60,349 nt of DNA from positions 1-60,349 of the forward strand of contig CAJOMN010000023.1 in NCBI GenBank assembly GCA_905235745.1, given 5' to 3'. Under the pieces are notes generated by a model that did not search any database, was not told the DNA's origin, and was given only the letters and a program-made list of their open reading frames with translations. This DNA comes from an uncultured Lachnospiraceae bacterium (lineage in GTDB: Bacteria; Bacillota; Clostridia; Lachnospirales; Lachnospiraceae). Below, one piece after another: positions 16,325 through 24,072 of this stretch. The translations under genes were made by a program, and so were the position numbers. Each line of letters begins with the position of its first letter. Position 1 is the first letter of the stretch.

Positions 16325-17101
16325 ATGTCAACGATCAGACAAACAGCAAACAGTAATTATTATAATGAAACATATGGTGGAGGCAGTTCAGGGTACAATA
16401 ATGATTTTCTGTCCGGATTGAGCGTCAATACTAACAGCAATGGCGGCGGATCGTTTGATCTGGCGGATTATTCCATGATAAAGAACGGTTCATACGGAAA
16501 GCTCATGAAGGCATATTACGGACAGGAAAAGGCACAAAAGGCCGTGGAATCAAAGGAGAATACTTCAAAGCTTACATTAATGGCCGGGAATGCAGGAGGA
16601 ATGGCAAATGCAGCAAAAGCGCTGATGGACGATTCGTTATGGCAGAAGAAGACCATCACGGAGAAGGATGAGAAGACCGGAGAGGAAACGACCAAAGAGG
16701 ATTATGACTGGAAAGCAATAACAAAAGCGGTTAAAGACTTCGTTGAGAATTACAACAATACTGTCAGCAGTGCCGGAGAATCCGACACAAAGGGAGTGCT
16801 TAGGAACGCTTCCTTCATGGTCAAGACTACGGCAGCATATAAGAAAACACTTGAAAAGGCCGGCATTACGATCACAAGCGGTAATAAACTCGAACTTAAT
16901 GAGGAAGATCTGAAGAATGCGGATATTTCAACTCTTAAGACACTATTCACCGGTTACAACTCTTTAGCCGACAAGATATCGACAAAGGGTAACACAATAG
17001 CAAATGAAGCCGCAAGTGCCGGTGGAACATATACGAGTAACGGTATGTATTCCAAAGCACTGTCACAAATAGTATCGACCAGGATCGATACCAAAGAATA
17101 A
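16325..17101 (+). CDS. Uncharacterised protein with FliD-like C-terminal region
   Basis: The product has 258 residues with no signal peptide. The N-terminal 60 residues are low complexity (Asn, Gly, Ser, Tyr). From ~135 the pattern resembles the tail of flagellar cap proteins: VKDFVENYNNTVSSAG, LRNASFMVKTTAAYKKTLEKAGITITSGNKLELNEEDLKNAD (described by its L-GI and L-L-EEDL elements), then LKTLFTG and a terminal helix with KGNTIANEAAS. I infer a flagellar or secreted accessory protein, but no flagellar gene is nearby. GGAGG lies 9 bp before the ATG. It is first of three genes spaced 27-75 bp apart. Confidence 0.75.
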   Translation: MSTIRQTANSNYYNETYGGGSSGYNNDFLSGLSVNTNSNGGGSFDLADYSMIKNGSYGKLMKAYYGQEKAQKAVESKENTSKLTLMAGNAGGMANAAKALMDDSLWQKKTITEKDEKTGEETTKEDYDWKAITKAVKDFVENYNNTVSSAGESDTKGVLRNASFMVKTTAAYKKTLEKAGITITSGNKLELNEEDLKNADISTLKTLFTGYNSLADKISTKGNTIANEAASAGGTYTSNGMYSKALSQIVSTRIDTKE

Positions 17102-17137
17102 CAAGGATGTTACAAAGAATCAAGGAGGATGAAAATC

Positions 17138-17797
17138 ATGTCAATGAGCGTAGGAACAGATTATTCAAAGGCAGACTTTACAGAGCACCGCAAATGGCCG
17201 GAATCAGTAAAACCGGAGCAAGACGAGTGGAAAGCAAACAATGAGATAATTCGCGGCGTGAAGGCTGACTACGAAAGAGGTGTTGTTTATGACAAGTCCG
17301 GAGAGCCTGTAGACAATTCAACATATTCAATCAATAAGATGAGTGCATCTGACAGGGCGTCAATCGTGGATCAGCTTAAGGCGGATGCAAGGCAGCGCCA
17401 GCAGCAGCTTGTAACCATAGTTCACAGAACCATTGCCGACCAGGCCGGTGCATATGGAAAGGCTACGGGAAATGATATCTGGACACTCCTTTCCGGTGGG
17501 AAGGTAACTGTAACTGCCGCGGATAAGGCGCAGGCACAGAGGGATATCAGTGAAGACGGATACTATGGCGTTAAGCAGACATCCCAGAGACTGTTTGATT
17601 TTGCATGCGCACTTGCCGGGGATGACGTGGATAAGATGAAAGAGATGCAGAAAGCCATGGAGAAGGGATTCAAGCTTGCTACAAAATCGTGGGGCAAGGA
17701 ACTTCCCGGCATATGCGGGGAAACATTTGATGCGGCTAATAAGCTGTTCGAGGAATACTACCGATCAAAAGATTCCGGAGCCGTTCTTTCCGAGTAA
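17138..17797 (+). CDS. Uncharacterised protein, second gene of the accessory trio
   Basis: The product has 219 residues from ATG 17138, chosen because AAGGAGG then has 9-bp spacing; ATG 17129 would touch it. The sequence is hydrophilic and helical. The C-terminal half (GYYGVKQTSQRLFDFACALAGDD ... GFKLATKSWGKELPGICGETFDA, described by its GVKQTSQR and WGKELP elements) resembles uncharacterised proteins I associate with flagellated bacteria, though I cannot confirm a family. No membrane segment or catalytic motif is seen. Function unknown. Confidence 0.75.
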   Translation: MSMSVGTDYSKADFTEHRKWPESVKPEQDEWKANNEIIRGVKADYERGVVYDKSGEPVDNSTYSINKMSASDRASIVDQLKADARQRQQQLVTIVHRTIADQAGAYGKATGNDIWTLLSGGKVTVTAADKAQAQRDISEDGYYGVKQTSQRLFDFACALAGDDVDKMKEMQKAMEKGFKLATKSWGKELPGICGETFDAANKLFEEYYRSKDSGAVLSE

Positions 17798-17872
17798 ACA
17801 GGCTGCTGCAACCGAAGCAGTATAAGCGGGTAGATCACCTTTCCTATCATAATAGTCAAAGGAGGACGAAAC

Positions 17873-18343
17873 ATGGCATTATCAGGTATCATGACAACAT
17901 CGTTGTTGTCGGCTAATAATTCAATGAAGATAGCCCGTGTGCAGCAGGGTTCCAAGATTCAGATGGACGGACACGCCGGCGTGCTTGATGCAGAGATAAA
18001 GCTGGACAGCGCTCGGGGCGGGGAGGTCAGGAAAAAACAGGAAGAACTTGAGGAGACCAAGAAGAAAGCTTCCGAAATTGAAGAATCCACTATGAACACG
18101 CTTTCGGCTGCAGCCGGTGATCTGAAGAAGGCAGCTAAAGAAGATCTTGAAGCCAGAAGGGCAGAGAAAGCCGAAGAGAAGAAGAAAGCCGAAGAAGCAG
18201 CAGAGAAAAAGAAGGCGGAGAAGAAGGCTACCGAAGAGGGAACATCGATTGAAGGTGCGACGATCAATGTCGTTGTAGATGGTGTAACTCCGAGTGCAGG
18301 TACGACGGGGACAGTAGGTGTATCAGTGGATGAAAAATCGTAA
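17873..18343 (+). CDS. Alanine/lysine/glutamate-rich coiled-coil protein, third gene of the trio
   Basis: The protein has 156 residues. The N-terminus MALSGIMTTSLLSANNSMKIA has an amphipathic Ser/Met/Leu character, like that of proteins secreted through flagellar or type III-like routes. Residues ~55-125 are a long charged coiled coil of repeated KKAEEAAEKKKAEKK character, and the tail is Thr/Gly/Val-rich. The RBS AAAGGAGGACGAAAC is strong. Function unknown. It could be a filament or adaptor component working with the two upstream proteins (inference). Confidence 0.7.
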   Translation: MALSGIMTTSLLSANNSMKIARVQQGSKIQMDGHAGVLDAEIKLDSARGGEVRKKQEELEETKKKASEIEESTMNTLSAAAGDLKKAAKEDLEARRAEKAEEKKKAEEAAEKKKAEKKATEEGTSIEGATINVVVDGVTPSAGTTGTVGVSVDEKS

Positions 18344-18381
18344 TGGAATATTGATTGGTACTACCATTCAATATATATAAG

Positions 18382-18408
18382 TCGGGTCACGCCGTAAACG
18401 TGACCCGA
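18382..18408 (+). terminator. 10-bp hairpin after the accessory trio
   Basis: TCGGGTCACG and CGTGACCCGA pair perfectly around CCGTAAA. There is no clear T tract, so termination is likely but not certain. Confidence 0.5.
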
Positions 18409-18441
18409 TAAATCAAAATAACATCCGGCTATTGATAGCAA

Positions 18442-18545
18442 AGGAATTCAAGGATGAAACAATGCCGGCACCAATCGGCACTAGATGGCACCGAATGTCC
18501 CTTGAATTACCTCTGAATTACCCATGAATTCCCTATTGTTTCATC
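18442..18545. repeat. Nested inverted and direct repeats (about 100 bp)
   Basis: GATGAAACAAT (18453-18463) pairs exactly with ATTGTTTCATC (18535-18545). GGAATTCAAGG near 18443 pairs with CCTTGAATTACC near 18499. TGAATTACC recurs at ~18503 and ~18514, with a TGAATTCCC variant at ~18525. The whole could fold as a long stem. It is followed by a TATAAT at 18574. Confidence 0.5.
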
Positions 18546-18639
18546 TTTTCAAAATAATTCTTCGATGTTATTATATAATCAGAGAAGATATAAGGTTGCT
18601 TCATTTTTAGAACATGAATTGACACGAGGAGGTGTCATT

Positions 18640-18873
18640 ATGGATAGCAGATTAACATGGGATGAGATAACAAAACAGTATCCGGATCAATGGGTAGGTT
18701 TGGTAGATATAGATTGGGAAGATGAGGCTAATATCAAGTCGGCTGTTGTGAGATATATCGGTATACCATCCAGTGAGCTTATAAGGATGCAGATTAAGGA
18801 TCAGTCTATGCATGCAACTTATACTACCCCGGATAATCTTTCACCGCTTGGAACTTTGGGGGTATTTGGATGA
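18640..18873 (+). CDS. Small protein paired with a retropepsin-like protease
   Basis: The product has 77 residues from ATG 18640, preceded by GAGGAGGTG. It reads MDSRLTWDEITKQYPDQWVG and continues with an acidic region; there is no signal peptide or known domain. The aspects W-EI-KQYPDQWVGL-DI resemble small proteins that commonly precede retropepsin-like genes in Firmicutes, so a substrate or chaperone role is conceivable. Its stop overlaps the next start (ATGA), showing translational coupling. Confidence 0.7.
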   Translation: MDSRLTWDEITKQYPDQWVGLVDIDWEDEANIKSAVVRYIGIPSSELIRMQIKDQSMHATYTTPDNLSPLGTLGVFG

Positions 18874-19325
18874 CGCAGTTTACTCTTCGGATCAAGAAAG
18901 AGACCCAACGTCCCACGGTAATTCTTGAGGATTTTTACCATCTTGAAGCTATGATTGATACCGGATCTGTTTTTCCTGTATGGGTAGAGGATGAAGGAAT
19001 ACTTCAGGATCTGGGAGCTGTGTTGATAGCAGACAATGTAGAGTTTGGCGGATTCGGAGGAAAAGCAGTTGGCAGATTGTATAGACTTCCCATGATGAAG
19101 GTTGGAAGTCTTATGTTCCCGGATTTTCATATTATTTCGTATCGAATCGACCTTCCCTGTCAGCTTATTTTGAGTGCAACAATGTTTACCCGTCTTATCT
19201 ATGAGATTGATGATTATAATTATCGTTTCAACGTTTCTGTTCCGGATACAGAATCAGGAATCAGAAACTTGCGCATCTGGGATAAAGAAGGAAGACTTCA
19301 CGTAGCGTGTACATCCGCAACATGA
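18870..19325 (+). CDS. Retropepsin-like aspartic protease
   Basis: The product has 151 residues. AMIDTGSVFPVW near residue 30 holds the catalytic D-T-G-S of the retroviral-type pepsin fold. A second region (FGGFGGKAVGRLYRLPMMKVG, then LILSATMF) matches the flap and the hydrophobic-hydrophobic-G-like strand of single-domain homodimeric aspartic proteases. It lacks a signal peptide, so it probably acts in the cytoplasm. The start overlaps the previous gene by 4 bp. The substrate is unknown. Confidence 0.75.
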   Translation: MTQFTLRIKKETQRPTVILEDFYHLEAMIDTGSVFPVWVEDEGILQDLGAVLIADNVEFGGFGGKAVGRLYRLPMMKVGSLMFPDFHIISYRIDLPCQLILSATMFTRLIYEIDDYNYRFNVSVPDTESGIRNLRIWDKEGRLHVACTSAT

Positions 19326-19371
19326 ATTGAATGAGGAAAGTCTAAGGCTCAGGCCAGACGTTATCTTAATT

Positions 19372-19412
19372 CGCTCATAATTCGCTCATTTGAAATGAGT
19401 GAATTATGAGCG
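19372..19412. repeat. Almost perfect 20-bp palindromic hairpin
   Basis: A 20-nt arm (19372-19391, starting CGCTCATAATTC) is followed by one G and then its complement (19393-19412), with a single G-U pair. There is no T tail. It may be a binding site, a cruciform or a processed RNA. Confidence 0.6.
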
Positions 19413-19513
19413 GATAGAGAGCCGGGCATATGCCTTGGGGTGTTTTTAGTTCCAATTATTCCGGCTATAGTATATAATCATCAAAACTGTACCATTGATC
19501 GGAGAGAATACGG

Positions 19514-19997
19514 ATGATAAGCACAATACTTCGACAGGCGCAAGCCTATGAAAAAGAGAACATGACAAAGGTCCCCCGGAAGGAGCGCCCCTGTTATCAT
19601 GTAACAGGGCCTGTCGGCTGGATCAACGACCCGAACGGGTTTTCCGAATACGACGTTATGTTGTTATCGGCAATCGCGACAAGGACGGTTTCGGAGAGGC
19701 ACTCCTCTATGAGAGCCCTGACTGCCTAAACTGGCAGTTTGTGACCGTAGTTGATAAAAGCGCCGGAAAATTCGGCAGGATGTGGGAGTGTCCGGATTAC
19801 TTTAAACTTGACGGCAAACAAATACTTATGGCAAGTCCTCAGGAGCTTACCGAAGAAGAAGGGTTCTACCCCGGAAGCATAAGCGTCTTTTTTATAGGAG
19901 ACGCAGGAGATGGCCTTTCACTTAAGCGCGAGGCTATACAGCTTATAGATAAGGGTCCTGATTTTTATGCTCCGCAGACGATGCTTGCCGCCCGGGC
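19514..19997 (+). pseudogene. Decayed GH32 glycosidase (sucrose-6-phosphate hydrolase type)
   Basis: The first ~45 codons hold the GH32 nucleophile motif (GWINDPNGF). A frameshift or deletion near 19650 then jumps to a region that normally lies ~130 residues later (IGNRDKDGFGEALLYESPD, RMWECPDYF, with the conserved WECPD Glu). The reading ends at DFYAPQT, where the C-terminal half is missing and the converging reductase gene begins. So an internal block and the 3' half are both lost. The original enzyme would have cleaved fructosides. It is dead by inspection. Confidence 0.88.
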
Positions 19998-20022
19998 TGT
20001 CACGATTATAGATCGTGACATA

Positions 20023-20742
20023 TTATCGCCAGCCGCCGTCCACTTTGATTATCTGTCCGGTAAGGTAATTTGTTGATTCCGCGAGAGACAGGACAACGGA
20101 TGCCACTTCGGCAGGCTTACCTATCCTGTCCGCCGGAATGTCGGCAACGACATCGGCAAGCTCTTCATCGGTCAGACGGGAGTTCATGTCGGTATCGATC
20201 AGGCCGCACGCTACGGCATTGACGCTGATCCCGCTCGGTGCAAGCTCCTTGGCAAGTGATTTTGTAAAGGCATCAAGACCACCCTTTGACGCCGAATAGG
20301 CGACCTCCATGGACGCCCCGCTCTCACCCCAGACAGAGGATACATTGATTATCTTGCCGGTAAATTCCGAGAGCATGTGGGGGATTGCAGCCCTGCACAT
20401 ATAGAATACGGAGCTGAGGTTGGTGTCGATCGTTCTATGCCAGTCCTCGTCGGATGTTTCCGTTATGAGGCCCACATATGAGATCCCCGCGTTATTGACA
20501 AGGACTGTCGGGGGCTCGATCTTTGCAAACAGTTCCCTTACCGCATCGGGATCCGAAACATCCGTCTGGTAAGCGGAACACCTGACCTTGTACGTATCGG
20601 CAAGATCCTTTGCCAGCCGTTCGAGGCTGTCGATGTTTCTGATGCAGCAAAGCGTAAGGTCATATCCCGCCCTTGCAAATTCAATTGCTATAGCGCGTCC
20701 TATACCGCGGGATGCGCCTGTTATCAATGCATTCTTACTCAT
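20023..20742 (-). CDS. SDR-family oxidoreductase (FabG-like)
   Basis: The product has 239 residues. It shows the Rossmann TGASRGIGRAI motif, NNAG, and the catalytic Ser-Tyr-Lys set (NVSSVWGES, YSASKGG), with a C-terminal GQIIKVDGGW. It resembles 3-oxoacyl-ACP reductases. As it is a lone gene outside a fatty-acid cluster, its substrate is open. It is transcribed toward the GH32 remnant and diverges from trxB across a 103-bp gap. On the minus strand the 5' end is at 20742. Confidence 0.92.
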   Translation of the reverse strand: MSKNALITGASRGIGRAIAIEFARAGYDLTLCCIRNIDSLERLAKDLADTYKVRCSAYQTDVSDPDAVRELFAKIEPPTVLVNNAGISYVGLITETSDEDWHRTIDTNLSSVFYMCRAAIPHMLSEFTGKIINVSSVWGESGASMEVAYSASKGGLDAFTKSLAKELAPSGISVNAVACGLIDTDMNSRLTDEELADVVADIPADRIGKPAEVASVVLSLAESTNYLTGQIIKVDGGWR

Positions 20743-20769
20743 TTCATATCACCCCGCTTAGTAATAGTA

Positions 20770-20778
20770 TGTTATAAT
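20770..20778 (+). promoter_or_regulatory. Extended -10 promoter of trxB
   Basis: TGT-TATAAT lies 68 bp before the trxB start. No good -35 element is visible at normal spacing. Confidence 0.5.
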
Positions 20779-20845
20779 ACAAACGATGTACCGGCGGCGT
20801 ATTAACGTCGTTGCAGTTATTATACCACTTTTAAGGGGGAAAATC

Positions 20846-21760
20846 ATGGAGCAACAGTATGATGTCATAATCATAGGCGCAGGTCCTGCCGGACTTACCG
20901 CGGGCATATACGCGGCAAGAGCAGGTCTTGCAACTCTTCTTATAGAAAGATACGGAGACGGCGGACAGATACTTAACACATACGAGGTCGATAATTATCC
21001 GGGACTGCCGCAGATAACGGGCGGCGAACTCGGAAGCAGGATGAGCGAACACCTGAACAGGTTTGATGTCACCAGGCTGATGGCGGGAGTTGAGAGGATC
21101 GATTTTTCCGAAGGCGCCCACAGGGTAATAACGGATGAAGGGACGTTCATAGGCAGGACTATAGTGCTTGCGACAGGCAACTCGCCGAAAAAGCTCGGCA
21201 TTCCGGGCGAGGAGGAACTTGCCGGCGCGGGGGTCAGCTACTGCGCGACATGTGACGGGGCGTTCTTCAAAAAGCGTACAGTTGCGGTTATCGGCGGCGG
21301 AGACGTTGCCGTTGAGGATGCGATCTATCTCGCAAGAGGGTGTGAAAAGGTCTGGCTCGTGCACAGACGTGACGAGCTTCGTGCCGCGAAGATATTGCAG
21401 AAGGCTCTCTTCGAACTGCCGAACGTGGAGGTTGTCTGGGACAGTATACCGAAGGAGATCGTTGCCGCGGAATCGGGAATGGTCGGGGGACTTAAGATCG
21501 AAAACGTACGATCAAATGATACGTCGGTTCTTGAAGTGTCGGGCGTATTTATCGCAACGGGGAACGATCCCAATTCTTCGTATGCTGATGGCATCAGGAA
21601 GGATGAGAAAGGCTATATAATAGCGGATGAATCATGCGCAACATCCGTTTCCGGCGTGTTTGCAGCGGGAGATATACGCGCAAAGCGTCTCCGCCAGGTC
21701 ACGACCGCTGTTGCGGACGGAGCGAACGCAATATATTCGGTACAGGAGTACCTGATTTGA
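20846..21760 (+). CDS. trxB: Thioredoxin-disulfide reductase
   Basis: The product has 304 residues from ATG 20846 (AGGGGGAAAATC ribosome site). It shows the FAD-binding GAGPAGLTAGIYAARAG, the redox pair CATC (ISYCATCDGAFF context), the NADPH-binding GGGDVAVEDA, and the C-terminal FAAGDIRAKRLRQ. The enzyme passes electrons from NADPH (or ferredoxin in some clostridia) to thioredoxin. The in-frame upstream ATG at 20786 lies before the ribosome site and adds no homologous residues. Confidence 0.96.
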   Translation: MEQQYDVIIIGAGPAGLTAGIYAARAGLATLLIERYGDGGQILNTYEVDNYPGLPQITGGELGSRMSEHLNRFDVTRLMAGVERIDFSEGAHRVITDEGTFIGRTIVLATGNSPKKLGIPGEEELAGAGVSYCATCDGAFFKKRTVAVIGGGDVAVEDAIYLARGCEKVWLVHRRDELRAAKILQKALFELPNVEVVWDSIPKEIVAAESGMVGGLKIENVRSNDTSVLEVSGVFIATGNDPNSSYADGIRKDEKGYIIADESCATSVSGVFAAGDIRAKRLRQVTTAVADGANAIYSVQEYLI

Positions 21761-21785
21761 CAAGACACGATTATTCTGATATTCT
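21757..21785 (+). promoter_or_regulatory. Promoter for the NlpC/P60 gene
   Basis: TTGACA (21757) and TATTCT (21780) are 17 bp apart. The -35 overlaps the trxB stop codon. Confidence 0.65.
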
Positions 21786-21818
21786 ATTGCCGAATCTGAA
21801 ACGTAACAATTTTGTAAC

Positions 21819-21859
21819 ATATGTTGACAGGAGGGAGCCTGCGGGGCTCTCCAACATAT
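21819..21859 (+). ncRNA. Stable 5'-UTR hairpin before the NlpC/P60 gene
   Basis: ATATGTTG and CAACATAT pair perfectly, with an inner G+C-rich GGGAGCC/GGCTCTCC stem. It lies 36 bp before the start codon. No T tract follows, so a stability or regulatory role is more likely than termination. Confidence 0.5.
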
Positions 21860-21894
21860 AAATCGGGGGAGAATCGGTATTAATTGGAGGCTAT

Positions 21895-23337
21895 ATGAAG
21901 AAAGGCTTATTAAAGGCTACGGCGGTCATAGCGGCCGCAGTTATCGCTGCGACAAGCTTTCCTGTTAATGAAGTCAATGCTGCGACCAATAATGTTTTCC
22001 CCGCTGCGGGAGTAGCTCTTGCGGCCGGAAACGGATGCAGCATAGCAGATATAAGAGCCAATGTGGCGCGTAATGCGGCAAAGCAGTCCACAATAGCCAA
22101 TCACGAAAAGATTACGAAAAAGGACGAATCCACCGTACAGAAGGTGGAGACTCCTTCATCCAAGGCGGTTAACGAAGGAACCGTTATAGACGGCATTGCC
22201 GTTGTCGGATCGGCTTCCGAAGGTGCTACGATAGAGATCACTTCTACCGAAAAGAGCATGTCGGAGGGTGCAATGAACGGAGGCGACGATACCGAGCTCG
22301 CAGAGAATGAGAACGGCCCGGATAATGCCGAAGCATCCGCACAGGAAGCCAACCCCACCATTGATATCAAGCCTGAGGCGCAGGATGTCGAGGAAGGCGA
22401 AGAAGACCTGTCCGATCAGGTTATCGCTGTCGTTGACGGATATGTAAATGTCCGCTCCATGCCGGACGAGAACAGTGAAGTTGTCGGTAAGCTTTATAAC
22501 CATTCGGCAGGTACATGGCTTGACAAGCAGGGCGACTGGTACAAGATAGAGTCCGGAAATGTAGTCGGATTTGTCAAGGGTGAATATGTGAGGACGGGTC
22601 AGGCAGCAGTCAAGCTGGCAGCCGAGGTCGGTCAGAGAACGGCCACCGTACATACGACCACTCTTAAGATAAGGGAAGAAGCAAGTCTGGATTCAATCGT
22701 TCTCGGACTTGTTGCCAACGAAGACCAGTTGACGGTCATTGAAGAGACCGATGAATGGGTCAAGGTTAATATCGAGGAAGGTGACGGCTGGGTTTCCAAG
22801 GAATACGTCAGCATTGCCACTTTGTTCCCGCAGGCGGAGTCCAAGGCGGAAGAGGAAGCCAGACTCAAGAAGGAAGAAGCGGAGCGTAAGAAAGCACAGC
22901 AGGCAGCCGCAAGAAGCGCAGGCGCCAAGAGCAGCGGTAAGAGCAGCAGCGGAGGCGGAGGCGGAGGCGGATCGTACGCGGCCACCGGCAGCGGGCTCGG
23001 AGCCAGTGTTGCGAACTATGCACTTCAATTTGTCGGCAATCCGTATGTATACGGAGGAACCAGTCTTACGAACGGAACAGACTGTTCAGGGTTTACGATG
23101 AGTGTATACAGGAACTTCGGTGTATCTCTGCCGCACTCCTCGGGTGCTCAGCGCTCGGTTGGTTACGGAGTCGGAAGTCTCGCGGAAGCACAGGCCGGTG
23201 ATCTCATATGTTATTCGGGACATGTTGGTCTGTATATCGGCGGCGGTCAGATCGTACATGCGTCGACGGCAGCAACCGGTATCAAGGTTTCGAATGCGTC
23301 ATATCGTAACATCCTCGCTATCCGGAGAATATTCTAA
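21895..23337 (+). CDS. Secreted SH3b-NlpC/P60 peptidoglycan endopeptidase
   Basis: The product has 480 residues with an N-terminal signal peptide (TAVIAAAVIAATSFPVNEVNA). An acidic linker to ~175 is followed by two bacterial SH3 domains (DGYVNVRSMPDENS ~182; TLKIREEASLDS ~250), a coiled Glu/Lys/Ala stretch, a Ser/Gly hinge (~340-355), and the NlpC/P60 domain. Catalytic Cys in NGTDCSGF and His in SGHVGLYIGG are present. It cleaves D-Glu to diamino-acid bonds in cell-wall peptides, aiding growth or separation. It has its own promoter and terminator, so it is monocistronic. Confidence 0.95.
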   Translation: MKKGLLKATAVIAAAVIAATSFPVNEVNAATNNVFPAAGVALAAGNGCSIADIRANVARNAAKQSTIANHEKITKKDESTVQKVETPSSKAVNEGTVIDGIAVVGSASEGATIEITSTEKSMSEGAMNGGDDTELAENENGPDNAEASAQEANPTIDIKPEAQDVEEGEEDLSDQVIAVVDGYVNVRSMPDENSEVVGKLYNHSAGTWLDKQGDWYKIESGNVVGFVKGEYVRTGQAAVKLAAEVGQRTATVHTTTLKIREEASLDSIVLGLVANEDQLTVIEETDEWVKVNIEEGDGWVSKEYVSIATLFPQAESKAEEEARLKKEEAERKKAQQAAARSAGAKSSGKSSSGGGGGGGSYAATGSGLGASVANYALQFVGNPYVYGGTSLTNGTDCSGFTMSVYRNFGVSLPHSSGAQRSVGYGVGSLAEAQAGDLICYSGHVGLYIGGGQIVHASTAATGIKVSNASYRNILAIRRIF

Positions 23338-23352
23338 CAGAAGATCCTTCAG

Positions 23353-23382
23353 GGACCGGTTCGGCAGAACCGGTCCTTTTTT
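23353..23382 (+). terminator. Terminator after the NlpC/P60 gene
   Basis: GGACCGGTTC and GAACCGGTCC pair around GGCA and are followed by six T. Confidence 0.9.
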
Positions 23383-23406
23383 GGACTATAGCGTCATCCG
23401 CTTTAA

Positions 23407-23436
23407 TTGCTAAACATGAGTCCGATATGATATAAT
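23407..23436 (+). promoter_or_regulatory. Promoter of hpf
   Basis: TTGCTA (23407) and TATAAT (23431) are 18 bp apart. A CGAACG...CGTTCG stem lies in the leader just downstream. Confidence 0.5.
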
Positions 23437-23529
23437 AAAGCGAACGGATCTAATTCGTTCGGAGACCATGCAGGGACGCGCGTCGGCCCGGGCAGGTCAG
23501 GCATAATAAGAACAGAAAGGGGTGGTTAC

Positions 23530-24057
23530 ATGGAATGTATTATTGTAGGTAAGAATATTGATGTAACGCCGGGTCTAAGGCAGGCAGTAGAGGACAAGAT
23601 AGGTAAGCTTGAGCGTTATTTTACCCCCAATACCCAGATACATGTTACACTCAGCGTAGAGAAGGACAGACAGAAGATAGAGGTTACGATACCTGTGAAG
23701 GGCACTGTTATACGTTCCGAGCAGGTCAGCAACGATATGTATGTATCTATCGATCTTGTCGAGGAGATCATTGAGCGCCAGCTCAAGAAGTACAAGAACA
23801 AGATCATTGACGCCAAGCATGCTTCGGAGAATTTCCGACAGGATTTTCTCGAAAAGGATTATGCGGATGATGATGAGATCAGGATCGTCCGGACGAAGAG
23901 GATCGATATCAAGCCTATGTATCCCGAGGATGCGTGTGTTCAGATGGAGCTTTGCGGACATAATTTCTATGTGTTCACGAATGCCGAGAACGGTCAGGTG
24001 TGTGTTGTTTATAAGAGAAAAGGAAACACCTACGGCATGATAGAACCGGAGATGTAG
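23530..24057 (+). CDS. hpf: Long-form ribosome hibernation promoting factor
   Basis: The product has 175 residues. The N-terminal beta-alpha-beta domain (IVGKNIDVTPGLRQAVEDKIGKLERY, here noted by its VTPGLRQ-V-KI-KLE pattern) binds the decoding centre. The C-terminal domain (RIDIKPMYPEDACVQMELCGHNFYVF, noted by KPM-PEDA-QME) dimerises ribosomes into 100S particles. This two-domain form is usual in Firmicutes. Regulation by stationary-phase or stringent signals is expected but not visible. It is followed by mtnA after 15 bp. Confidence 0.95.
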   Translation: MECIIVGKNIDVTPGLRQAVEDKIGKLERYFTPNTQIHVTLSVEKDRQKIEVTIPVKGTVIRSEQVSNDMYVSIDLVEEIIERQLKKYKNKIIDAKHASENFRQDFLEKDYADDDEIRIVRTKRIDIKPMYPEDACVQMELCGHNFYVFTNAENGQVCVVYKRKGNTYGMIEPEM

Positions 24058-24072
24058 ATAGGAGGGACCGCG

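Noticed and set aside
21757-21894. A c-di-AMP (ydaO) riboswitch before the NlpC/P60 gene
   Set aside because: The leader is short and holds one hairpin without the conserved ydaO segments.
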